DNA from: Paraburkholderia kirstenboschensis | GTDB lineage: Bacteria > Pseudomonadota > Gammaproteobacteria > Burkholderiales > Burkholderiaceae | Assembly: GCF_904848585.1 (NCBI RefSeq) | Contig: NZ_CAJHCR010000002.1 | Coordinates: 372,001-436,000, forward strand | Direction: 5' to 3' | DNA: 64,000 nt | Shown here: one piece after another, positions 50,583-59,183 of the stretch | How the letters are laid out: every line of letters begins with the position of its first letter | Position numbering within the stretch: position 1 is the stretch's first letter | The notes under the pieces: model-generated | Told to the model about the DNA's origin: nothing | The model's database searches: none | What the model saw: the letters and a program-made list of their open reading frames with translations, nothing else | Position numbers and translations under genes: made by a program

Positions 50583-50963
50583 ATGTATTGGTCGATACTC
50601 GCGGTCGCCGTCGGCGGCGCACTCGGTTCGTTATTTCGCTGGTTTCTCGGCCTGCGTCTGAATGGACTCTTTCCGTCGTTGCCGCTCGGCACCTTCGCGG
50701 CAAACGTGGTCGCCGGCTACATCATTGGCGTGGCCGTCGCGGGCTTCGCGCGCGCGCCGCAAATTGCGCCCGAGTGGCGGCTTTTCGTGATCACCGGAAT
50801 GATGGGTGGACTGTCCACCTTCTCGACCTTCTCGGCCGAAGTGGTGCAGCACCTGCAGGACGGCCGCCTCGGCTGGGCCGCCGGCGAAGTCGCGATGCAT
50901 GTGGGCGCCTCGCTCGTCATGACGATTCTCGGCATCGCCACGGTTACGCTGCTGTCGCGTTAG
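50583..50963 (+). CDS. crcB: Fluoride channel CrcB/FluC
   Basis: 126 residues, four membrane helices. Family motifs: [20 protein letters not shown] with the polar Asn track, and [17 protein letters not shown]. Forms a dual-topology dimeric fluoride exporter. The ATG at 50583 begins [20 protein letters not shown], the usual first helix. No fluoride riboswitch is visible upstream. Confidence 0.92.
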   Translation: MYWSILAVAVGGALGSLFRWFLGLRLNGLFPSLPLGTFAANVVAGYIIGVAVAGFARAPQIAPEWRLFVITGMMGGLSTFSTFSAEVVQHLQDGRLGWAAGEVAMHVGASLVMTILGIATVTLLSR

Positions 50964-51106
50964 GCAGCGCTCGGCCCAGCCCGCTAGCTTGTTTCTTTCG
51001 TCCCTTCATGGCACTGACTCTCCCGCTGCATCGCAGCTGACGCAACTCGCGGCGGGCACAGCGCTTGCGCCATTCAAAGCGCACCCTTTCCATAAGGAGG
51101 TGAAAG

Positions 51107-51580
51107 ATGGGCTCAATCAACCCGCAAAGCGCCCCTGGCGGCGGAGCGAAAATTGTCGGCGGCGGAATCGGCGAAGGTCCGGGGCCTGACGTCATGGCTG
51201 CGGCCACGCTCGACGGCACGAAGGTGATGTCGTCGGATGGTGAGCATGTCGGCAAGATTTCCGACATCATGCTGGACGTCCGCAATGGACGCATCGCGTA
51301 CGCGGTGCTATCGGAAGGCGGCTTCCTTGGCATGGGAGCGAATCTGCATGCCATTCCGTGGAGCGCGCTGACTCTCGATACCGATCAGAAGTGCTTTTTC
51401 GTCGACATCACGGCGCAACGCCTGAAGGACGACCCCGGCTTCGACCCTGACCACTGGCCGGCTATGGCCGATCAGACCTGGGGCGAATCGACCTACAGCT
51501 ACTACAACCGGGAGCCGTACTGGTCGGCGACGCGCGACGTCGTCGAGAATGACCCCGCCGTCCGGCCGAGCGAGCACTGA
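51107..51580 (+). CDS. PRC-barrel domain protein
   Basis: 157 residues. Gly-rich start, then a PRC-barrel beta fold (TLDGTKVMSSDGEHVGKISD, IMLDVRNGRIAYAVLSEGGF, NLHAIPWSALTLDTDQKCFF) and a Tyr/Trp-rich C-terminus. Very strong ribosome site (AAGGAGGTGAAAG). PRC-barrel proteins of this size are common in proteobacteria, often stress-related; role unknown. Confidence 0.82.
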   Translation: MGSINPQSAPGGGAKIVGGGIGEGPGPDVMAAATLDGTKVMSSDGEHVGKISDIMLDVRNGRIAYAVLSEGGFLGMGANLHAIPWSALTLDTDQKCFFVDITAQRLKDDPGFDPDHWPAMADQTWGESTYSYYNREPYWSATRDVVENDPAVRPSEH

Positions 51581-51616
51581 CCTGCTAGCGCTCAAGGCGT
51601 AGCAGACCTGTGAGTA

Positions 51617-51650
51617 TCCATGTCACCGCGTTGTACAGCGGTGACATGGA
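51617..51650. other. 13-bp perfect hairpin between convergent genes
   Basis: TCCATGTCACCGC, 8-base loop, GCGGTGACATGGA, between the PRC-barrel gene (plus) and the YqjD-like gene (minus). No T tract, so if it is a terminator it is atypical. Confidence 0.55.
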
Positions 51651-51671
51651 GCACGTTCCACGGAACGCGCG

Positions 51672-51950
51672 TTATCGGGCAGCCAGCATCCCGATGATGA
51701 GCCCGCCGATTAACGCCATCGTCACCGCTTTCCACGGACTGTCGTGGACGAAATCGTCGGTCGATTCGGACACCACGCGGTATTTCGTTTTGACGACGTC
51801 CTGTGCATCGGCAAGCTTGTCCTTCAGTTCGGAAAGTTTCATCGCGCTGCGGGCACGCAGTTCATCGCTGCCGTTCGGCCTTGCTGCGAGGCTGTCATCG
51901 CGCGATGCATCGGCGGAACCCGAACTGGTGGATTGAATAGACTCGGCCAT
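51672..51950 (-). CDS. YqjD/ElaB-family (DUF883) membrane-anchored ribosome-associated protein
   Basis: 92 residues. Ser/Asp/Ala-rich start, a charged helical middle (MKLSELKDKLADAQDVVKTK), the DUF883 HDSPWKAVTMALIGGLIIGMLAAR ending with one C-terminal membrane helix. Members attach to ribosomes in stationary phase in E. coli; that role here is by family. The ATG at 51950 follows a GGAGG ribosome site. Confidence 0.82.
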   Translation of the reverse strand: MAESIQSTSSGSADASRDDSLAARPNGSDELRARSAMKLSELKDKLADAQDVVKTKYRVVSESTDDFVHDSPWKAVTMALIGGLIIGMLAAR

Positions 51951-52204
51951 TTGAACCTCCCTGTCTCCGTTAAGTGGACAAGGTTCAGCAAACACCGTGC
52001 CTCGCGGAAATGCTCTTGACGCAGCGTTGTTCGAACCATCTGTACTCATTAGGATGACGATGATTCTTACCACCAATGCATTTTCAAAGGTACACCGGTG
52101 ACCATGACAGCGGCTCGCGACGGCCTGAAGGAAGTCTGCACAGGCACGAGCGTTGCGCGCCCCATACGCCGGCCGCAGTGACCGGCGCGAACCAGGAGCG
52201 ATAA

Positions 52205-52657
52205 ATGAGCATTTTTTCGACGATCCTCAACAAGATCTTCCCGCATGATCATCCGGCCAACACCGGCTCGGGCGCGACCGCCGGACCGGCAGCCTCGGCG
52301 ACGGCGGCACCGGGTAGCGCGACTGCGCCCGCTGGAACACCAGCGACGCCCTCCACTGCCGCCGCAGGGAATTCCCAGCCTCCCGTCACACCTATGCCGA
52401 CAGTCGACGTCGAAGTGGTTCTAACCAGGATGCAGGAAAGCAGCGGCGAAAAATTGAACTGGCGAACGTCCATTGTCGATCTGATGAAGCTGCTTGGCCT
52501 CGACAGCAGTCTCACGGCCCGCAAGGAACTTGCATCCGAGTTGCACTACACCGGCAACACCGAGGATTCAGCCGCGATGAACATCTGGCTGCACAAGCAG
52601 GTGATGCTGAAGCTCGCTGAGAACGGTGGTAAGGTGCCCGACGATCTGAAGAACTGA
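52205..52657 (+). CDS. DUF3597-family protein
   Basis: 150 residues. N-terminal MSIFSTILNKIFPHD, a Thr/Ala/Pro-rich linker (about 18-65), then the conserved DUF3597 C-terminal half: VDVEVVLTRMQESSGEKLNW, RTSIVDLMKLLGLDSSLTARK and ELASELHYTGNTEDSAAMNI. Function unknown; such genes are often next to or near stress-type proteins. A good ribosome site (AGGAGCG) precedes the ATG. Confidence 0.78.
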   Translation: MSIFSTILNKIFPHDHPANTGSGATAGPAASATAAPGSATAPAGTPATPSTAAAGNSQPPVTPMPTVDVEVVLTRMQESSGEKLNWRTSIVDLMKLLGLDSSLTARKELASELHYTGNTEDSAAMNIWLHKQVMLKLAENGGKVPDDLKN

Positions 52658-52842
52658 CCGCGCCGACGCGCTCGCACGCGGCTAGCCGGTCGCGGCAAGG
52701 CGCGCGGCTTACCCGTTCAAACCTCGTAAAGTGGAAGGGACCTGAGGGGCCAGCGCCTTGTCACCAGCGGGCTTGTAAGCGGCATGGAAAAATTTATAAG
52801 CGCGGAAAACAGTGCACGACATAGTGAGTGCCAAGCCATTGG

Positions 52843-52869
52843 CGATGGGCATACGCGTCACATGCCCAT
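52843..52869. other. 9-bp perfect hairpin
   Basis: GATGGGCAT, 9-base loop ACGCGTCAC, ATGCCCATC, in the gap between the DUF3597 gene and the converging accessory hypothetical. No T tract. Confidence 0.35.
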
Positions 52870-52917
52870 CCGTAACTTTCAACTCCTCGACGATGGTGCT
52901 TTAAGCATCTTGCACAG

Positions 52918-53190
52918 TTAGTCCCCGAACGGGTTACCGGTGTCTTTCACTTCAGTACTGAGATTGTATTCGGCACGCACGGCCTTGAGCACGCCCTCGA
53001 TGTCGCGCTCGAAGCCGACCGCGTTGCCGAAATTGGTCATCTTCCAGTTGCAGCCTGTCTTGTCCGCCTCTTGCAACTGCGGTCGCGGCACGCGGATCTT
53101 TACGCCGTCTTCGACGATTTCCTGCTGCCGATGGATTCGCCGGTTGACCTCCTGCTGAAGCTGCGACGCATTGAGCATTTTGCGTATCAT
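52918..53190 (-). CDS. Conserved hypothetical protein
   Basis: 90 residues: MLNASQLQQEVNRRIHRQQE, then the GVKIRVPRPQLQEADKTGCN segment and a NFGNAVGFERDIEGVLKAVR helix, ending NPFGD. It resembles small hypothetical proteins of the group without an assigned function. A strong ribosome site (GAAGGAGAC) precedes the ATG. It follows the SRAP gene on the same strand by 90 bp and could be co-transcribed with it. Confidence 0.6.
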   Translation of the reverse strand: MIRKMLNASQLQQEVNRRIHRQQEIVEDGVKIRVPRPQLQEADKTGCNWKMTNFGNAVGFERDIEGVLKAVRAEYNLSTEVKDTGNPFGD

Positions 53191-53280
53191 TCAAGTCTCC
53201 TTCGGATTGCCCGAGCCCGTTGTGTTGCCGCGCGTTGGGCATAAGCTTGCGCAAGAGGCCCCGACGCATTTTCATAGCCG

Positions 53281-54243
53281 TTATGCTGCGAGCCTATGCT
53301 CGTAGAACAGCCGGTCCCTGTCATCGAGAATGGCGTACATTGCGTCCAGATTCTTCGGGTCCGGGTTAAGCCATGCATCTATGTTTTCCGGCTTGATAGG
53401 AATGATGCATCGGTCGTGACCGGTCGCTGCGACTTCCGGTGGCGGCTCGTCCGTTATCGCCGCGAATGACAGCAGGTCCGGTTCGCCCGGTGCCGACCAC
53501 CGCGACCACAGACAGGCGACATGCATCAGCTCCCCGTTGCCTGGACGAAACTCCAGCACGATATTTTCATCCCGCTCGTGAGTCTCCAGTAACGTGCCTT
53601 CGTACTTCGCCCGGTTGACGTTTTCATAGAAAACCTCGACAAGCAGGACCGCATGCGTGTACCCAAAGCATGGGGCCCAAAAACCTTCGAGACTATCCCG
53701 GCGCGCATTGTATGTTCCGGGATATTTCGTATCGTACGACGAAGGCTTTCCAGCAATGCGGCATTGATACCGCATGGGCTTCACGACCCGTTGCCCATTT
53801 TCCATAACCATCACAGGCGCGTAGTGACCGGGAAAGATGCGCGAGTCCCGCGGCTGCGATTCGGTTCGCCGCAGGTCTTCAAGTTTTCCCTTGGTCCATG
53901 CAATTTTGTCGGTGGCAATGCGCTGGCTTTCCGTTGCTGCTTTCGTGACTTTCGTCTGCAGCGTGCGCTCGGCGTCCGCAAGCCGCGTGCGCTGTTTGAA
54001 GAGGTCCTGCTCCAGCTTCGTCACCTGCGCCGATGTGAAGCGGGCGATAAGCGCATTGATTTCACGCGCTGCTTCATCCTGCGGTTCGGCAAAGGCGTCT
54101 TCCATGGCTTTGGGTATCTTCGCTTTGCTGATGCCCTCCGCGCGTTCAAAAAACAGACGCGCAAACTCGTGGATGTCCATGATTGCGCCAAACGTACGCA
54201 CGAATTTTCGATAGTCCGCCAGGACTTGGGCCGAGTAGCACAT
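53281..54243 (-). CDS. SRAP (YedK/HMCES-like) DNA-protein crosslink protein with helical insertion
   Basis: 320 residues, against about 220 for YedK. Starts MCYSA, so Cys2 can become the N-terminal nucleophile that links to abasic sites. The other active-site positions are present: Asn179 in YNARRDSL, Glu207 in VFYEN (the usual GFYEW box, Trp replaced by Asn) and His276 in TGHDRCIIPI. GHYAPVMV (about 139-146), MRYQCR and IDAWLNP also follow the family. Residues roughly 20-130 form a charged, coiled-coil-like insertion between the N-terminal Cys and the rest of the core. Family role: shielding abasic sites in single-stranded DNA. Confidence 0.85.
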   Translation of the reverse strand: MCYSAQVLADYRKFVRTFGAIMDIHEFARLFFERAEGISKAKIPKAMEDAFAEPQDEAAREINALIARFTSAQVTKLEQDLFKQRTRLADAERTLQTKVTKAATESQRIATDKIAWTKGKLEDLRRTESQPRDSRIFPGHYAPVMVMENGQRVVKPMRYQCRIAGKPSSYDTKYPGTYNARRDSLEGFWAPCFGYTHAVLLVEVFYENVNRAKYEGTLLETHERDENIVLEFRPGNGELMHVACLWSRWSAPGEPDLLSFAAITDEPPPEVAATGHDRCIIPIKPENIDAWLNPDPKNLDAMYAILDDRDRLFYEHRLAA

Positions 54244-54359
54244 GGTGCCTCCGTTTCATGTGGTCATGGTATGCGAGCCGGCCTCGAACTCGTTTTCAGT
54301 GCATCAATGAATCGCTTGACTTTGGCGTCGACGAATTGACCTGACGGGTAAACGCGAAT

Positions 54360-54695
54360 TCATTGTGCTTGAGCATCCCGTTCGCCTTTCGCGGGTTTGA
54401 ATCGCGTCGTCGCAACGTTGCACTGTTCGGGAGCAACGGCAGTCCATGTTGCCGAGTCAAGCATTGAACCAGGCTGCCCCAGACGCAACGCATGGGAGCC
54501 GTCGTCAAACGCGAGGCATTCTATCTCCATGCCATCGCCAATTGGTTCCGATGCGTTGCGACAGACACCCCGGAAGTGCTTGAACGGGAGACCGCCTTCT
54601 CGCAGCATGTCCAGTGCCGAGGGCTCTCCGTCGATTCCTTCCTCTGTTAATCGGTACCTGTTGAGTAAGGTCGTTGCAGCTTCGGCGTCGTGCAT
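54360..54695 (-). CDS. Hypothetical protein
   Basis: 111 residues from the ATG at 54695: MHDAEAATTLLNRYRLTEEG, then PSALDMLREGGLPFKHFRGV and TWTAVAPEQCNVATTRFKPA. Unrecognised. It is on the same strand as, and 116 bp upstream of, the SRAP gene. A longer in-frame start at 54905 exists but overlaps the CHAD gene promoter region. Confidence 0.45.
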   Translation of the reverse strand: MHDAEAATTLLNRYRLTEEGIDGEPSALDMLREGGLPFKHFRGVCRNASEPIGDGMEIECLAFDDGSHALRLGQPGSMLDSATWTAVAPEQCNVATTRFKPAKGERDAQAQ

Positions 54696-54919
54696 CTTCG
54701 CACCCCGTTGGATAGTCGTTGCAAAAGCCGCCGCAGGGGCGGTATTCCTGTCACCAATGCTAGCAATTTTTGTGCAACGCAGCACTGCTGTGTCCTCGAT
54801 CAAAGGATGAACGGTGTTCGGCAGCACGTGGGTGGCATGCAGCGTCATTCCACGAGCCATGGAGCCGTGAGGAATGGTTTTTGCCCATGCTGGTGTATTG
54901 CGCAATTTGAGGAACCACC

Positions 54920-55750
54920 ATGACCTTGGACGGCAGCAAATCCATACTCGACCGCGACGCGCTGGCGGAAGCGAGCTTCGCGACCTATGCCACCCCGTTG
55001 GTCAGCGAGGCCATCGAACAGGTATCAGCTCTGCGGGACGATGCGGACGCCGAGAAGCTTCACAAACTTCGCATCGCCCTGCGCCGGTTGCGTACTCTGC
55101 TCTGGGCATATCGGCCGATTCTCGACGAGAAATTCGACAACGAGCAGCGGGCCCTTTTCAAGTTCCTGGCCAACGCAGCGGGTAACACGCGCGACTGGGA
55201 TATATTGATTAAGCTCGTTGAAAAAGACAGTGATCAGGCTCTTCTCGATGCGTTCAAAAGAAATCGAAACGAGACGGCCGAAAAGAGCGCCGAAATTTTG
55301 GCCAACACACATCTGGACAAGACGCTACGCAATGCAGTGAGTGAAGCGAACCGGGAGTTGAACACATCGCCAGTGAGAACACCGCTGAGAAAATTCGCGC
55401 GGAAGCGGGTAAAGACGGCGCAGCAACAATTACAAAAACGCATGCGTCACGCGTCGAGAGCCGGCAGCTCTGACTACAACTCATATCACGATGTGCGCAA
55501 AGCTGGAAAGAAGGTGCGATATCTCATCGAGTTCTTCGAGCCCTTACTGCAGAAAAAACAGCGCAACGGTCTGAAGGGACTCAAGCGGTTACAGAAGCAT
55601 TTCGGTGCACTAAACGACGCCATTGCGAGTCGCGACCTTCTCGACGCGCATCGTTCTTCTTTGCCTGCAGGCGTCAATGCAACGTCAGCCCTTCGTGCCT
55701 TGAAGAAAGAACGAAAGCGCCAGATTAAAGCGGCGTCAAAACTGCTTTAG
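54920..55750 (+). CDS. CHAD-domain protein
   Basis: 276 residues, entirely alpha-helical. CHAD signatures: KLHKLRIALRRLRTLLWAYR, ANAAGNTRDWDILIKLVE, YHDVRKAGKKVRYLIEFFEP and LKGLKRLQKHFGALNDAIAS, giving conserved His/Arg/Lys positions on a basic surface. CHAD proteins bind inorganic polyphosphate and localise to polyphosphate granules. No polyphosphate kinase, VTC-like or CYTH gene lies next door. It has its own start region and converges with the protease-fusion gene. Confidence 0.85.
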   Translation: MTLDGSKSILDRDALAEASFATYATPLVSEAIEQVSALRDDADAEKLHKLRIALRRLRTLLWAYRPILDEKFDNEQRALFKFLANAAGNTRDWDILIKLVEKDSDQALLDAFKRNRNETAEKSAEILANTHLDKTLRNAVSEANRELNTSPVRTPLRKFARKRVKTAQQQLQKRMRHASRAGSSDYNSYHDVRKAGKKVRYLIEFFEPLLQKKQRNGLKGLKRLQKHFGALNDAIASRDLLDAHRSSLPAGVNATSALRALKKERKRQIKAASKLL

Positions 55751-55769
55751 TTAACATGCGCGGGCTTGT

Positions 55770-55799
55770 CACCGCACCTCTTCGCAAGTAGGTGCGGTG
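55770..55799. terminator. Hairpin between the convergent CHAD and protease-fusion genes
   Basis: CACCGCACCT, 10-base loop, AGGTGCGGTG, a 10-bp perfect stem 20 bp after the CHAD stop. No T tract; probable but weak bidirectional terminator. Confidence 0.4.
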
Positions 55800-55849
55800 T
55801 ACCGTCGCCTGTTATTGACGCCACCGAGCGGTCGGCTAACAACGTGGCG

Positions 55850-58078
55850 TCATTCAAGCAACGGGGAAATCTTGTCCAGCGTCACAGAAGGGACAAAATC
55901 CTTGTCCTGGTAAACCTTCGCCAATTCCGCTTCTGGTATCACGCGAGCTCCTGATGGAAGTGACGTGTCAGCCTTGTTGAATGCTGCTTCCCAGATGGCC
56001 GCAAGGTATCGCGCCCCTGCACCCATTAGCTTCGCGGTATCGTCTCCAAAGACGTTCCAGAGACCATCGACCACCTTCGCGGAGCTGCCGCCACCAAGGC
56101 GGATATATTCGTCGATAAGCTTGCTGGGAGGGAGCATGTCTGCCGCCTGCGACATCAGCGTGACTGTGGCGAAAGCGGCGTCGCGTCCGTCGGAAATAGC
56201 GGGGATAGTGCCTTCGAAGCGTTTCGCTTGCGGAGAGATTTTGGGCAGCAACTCAGTCGAATGCCGGTCCACCATCTTGTCTTCGAACGTCGAATGGACT
56301 CCCTTGCCCGGCCACGCCTTGCTGGTTGCGCCCGGGGCATCACGGTATCCGTCGGCATGATAGGACCCGTGAAGCGGCTGGCACGCATCGCCAACATAGT
56401 GAGCCAATACCCCTGCTGCGCACAGGAATCGCGTATCGTCCCGGGCCTTCAACTGCCGAACCATCTCGTCAAAGATCTGCCACACGCGGAACGGTAAAAA
56501 CCCCTCTGAGCGGCTGTCCGCCTGCCCTTCATCGGCATACCATTTCAACCACGAAGAAACACTCATCTTCTCGATACCGCTTAACGTGATGTCGCGCAAC
56601 GTCTTGCCGTTGGCACCGGGCTTGTCGATATCGGCATAGTGGTTCGGATGTTCGGGCCCGGCGTTCTGCGCATAGTCCCGTCCGCCGGGCACGCGCCCCG
56701 GGGTTTTCTTCCACACCAGGTCGGGCACATCAGCTAGTTCAACGAATTCGCCGTTGGAGAGTTTCTCGTGAATCTGCTCCGGCGTCAGCTCATCAGGGCG
56801 AAAACTGATGCGCTCAATATTCGCCTTCATGAACTCCCGTAACGGACCGTTCGCTACTGATTCGATTGCAGCGGTCGCAATACTGTAGTGACCCGTTTGT
56901 CCCCAGTAAGGGTTAGCGCCCTCGTTATGGTCGCGGACCAGGTCGACGTCGAGCAGCTGACATGCAGTGCTGAGCCCGGTGGCCAGCGCGTAGTTCAGGC
57001 TCTTCTCGCCTTCGAGCAGCGACTGCCCGCCCCACTCCACCGCTAACGGATGCAGCTTGGGGTTTTCCTCGTCGCCTGACTTCAGATACCACACGGTGCC
57101 CGAATCTCCAGCCCCGGTTTGCGTCGAGCCCCGTGCCGGTGCGATGAGAAACTGCGAAACATAGTCGTAGCCCGCCAACGATTTGTGCCGGTAGAAAAGG
57201 GCCTTGATTGTCCCCTCAAGCAGTCCGGAAGCACTACCGAAGGCAGTCACAGGCTGGTCGACAAATTGAAGGCTCAAGCTCAATTCATTCAGGTCAGCGA
57301 TCTCTTGGGGCGTTCCTTTGATGCCAAAGGGCTTGCTCGACCAATCGTTCACGTCGTGGACTTCGACGAGGCCAATGTCTAGCGTAAGGTAACGGCGGCT
57401 CCCGGGAAATTCCGGAAAGACCGAGGTGAACGGTTCGCGCGTCAGTTGGCGCTCAGAGGCGATGCCAATTTCGACGACTGCACCACGCAGTCGCGCTTTG
57501 ACAGAACTTCCAGGCTCCCCGCACACGTGTCGATTCGTAAGCGCATACGTTGTATGGCCATCGGTGACGAGACATCCCACGCTCGCAGTTCGTTCGACAC
57601 CCTGCGCCTGCGCAAGCAGCGGACATCCGCCGCCAATATATGTCGAGGGCCAGCGGGTATCGGCCGGGGCGCCTTTTGACGGCTCGGTCACCTGCACCGC
57701 GACGACACACACAGGAACTGCGCGGCCATCCGGCATATAAAGAGTACGTGGCACCATATGGTCCGGATCGACCTTGCCATATCCGAATTCCGTCGGATCT
57801 ACCCAGTCGCGTACGAGCACGATGACTGCAGGCCACGAGTACGGACGCACTTCCGAGTTGCCAAACGTGCGAATGCCCTTAGCGAGAGGCGCACTGTCCC
57901 TCCCGGAAGCCGCATCGTCTCCGGGCCAGGGATCGTCCGTCCGGATCAGGTAAAGCCCCACGGCAGTGCCTACGACGTTCGCCTTGTTGGACAGATGCCA
58001 GTGGTAAAGCTCTCTGGCTTCAAGCAAGTCTTTCAGTGAGAGGCTCTGGAAATTCTGCTGCGTGGACAGTGGGCTCAT
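55850..58078 (-). CDS. Trypsin-like serine protease fused to a zinc-dependent phospholipase C / S1-P1 nuclease-like domain
   Basis: 742 residues, no signal peptide or membrane segment. The N-terminal half carries a chymotrypsin-type triad: His184 in LTNRHVCG, Asp234 in TLDIGLVEV and Ser326 in GAGDSGTVW. After about residue 388 comes a second enzyme with the zinc-site pattern of the PLC/S1-P1 superfamily: WGQTGHYSIA (Trp392, His397, the mature N-terminus pattern of P1 nuclease), LADVPDLVW (Asp450), HPNHYADID (His480), LAHYVGDACQPLH (His560, Asp564, His570) and GVHSTFEDKM (His595, Glu599, closest to bacterial PC-PLC). All expected zinc ligands are seen. A ribosome site (AAGGTGATGAG) precedes the ATG. 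Substrate of the second domain, and whether one cleaves the other, are unknown. Confidence 0.85.
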   Translation of the reverse strand: MSPLSTQQNFQSLSLKDLLEARELYHWHLSNKANVVGTAVGLYLIRTDDPWPGDDAASGRDSAPLAKGIRTFGNSEVRPYSWPAVIVLVRDWVDPTEFGYGKVDPDHMVPRTLYMPDGRAVPVCVVAVQVTEPSKGAPADTRWPSTYIGGGCPLLAQAQGVERTASVGCLVTDGHTTYALTNRHVCGEPGSSVKARLRGAVVEIGIASERQLTREPFTSVFPEFPGSRRYLTLDIGLVEVHDVNDWSSKPFGIKGTPQEIADLNELSLSLQFVDQPVTAFGSASGLLEGTIKALFYRHKSLAGYDYVSQFLIAPARGSTQTGAGDSGTVWYLKSGDEENPKLHPLAVEWGGQSLLEGEKSLNYALATGLSTACQLLDVDLVRDHNEGANPYWGQTGHYSIATAAIESVANGPLREFMKANIERISFRPDELTPEQIHEKLSNGEFVELADVPDLVWKKTPGRVPGGRDYAQNAGPEHPNHYADIDKPGANGKTLRDITLSGIEKMSVSSWLKWYADEGQADSRSEGFLPFRVWQIFDEMVRQLKARDDTRFLCAAGVLAHYVGDACQPLHGSYHADGYRDAPGATSKAWPGKGVHSTFEDKMVDRHSTELLPKISPQAKRFEGTIPAISDGRDAAFATVTLMSQAADMLPPSKLIDEYIRLGGGSSAKVVDGLWNVFGDDTAKLMGAGARYLAAIWEAAFNKADTSLPSGARVIPEAELAKVYQDKDFVPSVTLDKISPLLE

Positions 58079-58268
58079 CTCATCACCTTCGCGAATTCGA
58101 CCAGGACCGGCCGGTTAGGGTGCGCGTCGCAGAAGAGAAACTGCTAGCTTCGCGCGCGTTCGCATTCAGGTTGGATGACCCATGTGACAACTTCGCGAAA
58201 GCGTCGTCGACGCGGTCGCGACGCGGGTGCCATCTCGAACCGCCAGATTTGCGCGGATGGACCGGCAA

Positions 58269-58706
58269 TCAATGCGCAGCGTCATGCCGACGCAGGTTCG
58301 CGCGCTCGATGAATTCGAACACGGCCATGCCGCCGAGCATCGCGGCCACAAAAGCCCACGCCTTCGGGAAGCCAGCGCCAAGGGCGACCAGTGCGGGCCC
58401 CGGACAAAATCCTGCAAGCCCCCAGCCAACCCCGAACACCGCGCTTCCTAGTACAAGTCGCAACGTCACCTCGGTGGTGGCCGGAATCTGCATGGGTAGA
58501 CCCAGCAGCGACTTCCTGCGACGCTTTGCAAACAGGAACGCGATAGAGCCGACGGCTACCGCCCCGGCCATCACGAATGCAAGTGAAGGGTCCCACCGCC
58601 CCGCGAGGTCGAGAAATCCCAGAACCTTCGCCGGATTGGCCATGCCAGAGACCATCAGGCCCACTCCAAACAGCAGGCCGGAAATTAAAGCAGCGAGCAA
58701 GCTCAT
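58269..58706 (-). CDS. YedE/YeeE-family (DUF395) sulfur transporter half, subunit B type
   Basis: 145 residues, about four membrane helices. Family motifs SGMANPAKVLGFLDLAG and GLAGFCPGPALV (with the conserved Cys) are present. Forms, with the upstream gene, a split YeeE-type thiosulfate/sulfur channel (PmpB-like). It starts 1 bp after the partner gene stop (58708), so the two are translationally coupled. The downstream gap to the fusion gene is 190 bp. Confidence 0.88.
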   Translation of the reverse strand: MSLLAALISGLLFGVGLMVSGMANPAKVLGFLDLAGRWDPSLAFVMAGAVAVGSIAFLFAKRRRKSLLGLPMQIPATTEVTLRLVLGSAVFGVGWGLAGFCPGPALVALGAGFPKAWAFVAAMLGGMAVFEFIERANLRRHDAAH

Positions 58707-58707
58707 C

Positions 58708-59142
58708 TCAGCCTCCCAGCAGATGTCTGGCCACGAATACGGTCAGAAAGCCGGTTGCCATGAATGTTGCCGTCGCGACCAGCGAACGGACGGAGCCCCG
58801 TGAGATGCCGCAGACACCGTGGCCGCTCGTGCAACCGCTCGCGTAACGCGTGCCGATGCCAACCAGAAACCCTGCGAAAAGTATCTCGGCCCACCCGGCC
58901 TGGATGTTAGGCGCTATCGGGTCGCCGAGCAGATTCGCCAGTAGAGGCGCGCCAATCAACCCTGCAAGAAAAGCGATACGCCATCCCGGCATCTTGTGTG
59001 AGCTGCTGAGCAGGCCGCCGAGAATGCCGCTGATGCCGGCAATACGCCCGTTGAAGAGAACCAGCATCGCAGCTGCGGCGCCAATCATCATGCCGCCCGT
59101 CAGGGACAGGCCCGGCGTAAAACTCGCCATATCAATCGACAT
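58708..59142 (-). CDS. YedE/YeeE-family (DUF395) sulfur transporter half, subunit A type
   Basis: 144 residues, about four membrane helices. Motifs NGRIAGISGILGGLL and YASGCTSGHGVCGISRGS (two conserved Cys) mark the PmpA-like half of split YeeE/YedE transporters, which bring thiosulfate or related sulfur into the cell. Such pairs often accompany BigR regulators and a Blh persulfide dioxygenase; here only a broken blh remnant lies upstream (59184-59515), divergently oriented. Confidence 0.88.
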   Translation of the reverse strand: MSIDMASFTPGLSLTGGMMIGAAAAMLVLFNGRIAGISGILGGLLSSSHKMPGWRIAFLAGLIGAPLLANLLGDPIAPNIQAGWAEILFAGFLVGIGTRYASGCTSGHGVCGISRGSVRSLVATATFMATGFLTVFVARHLLGG

Positions 59143-59183
59143 GGTCTCTCCTCATCTTATGAATAGAATGAGTAATTTTTGAG

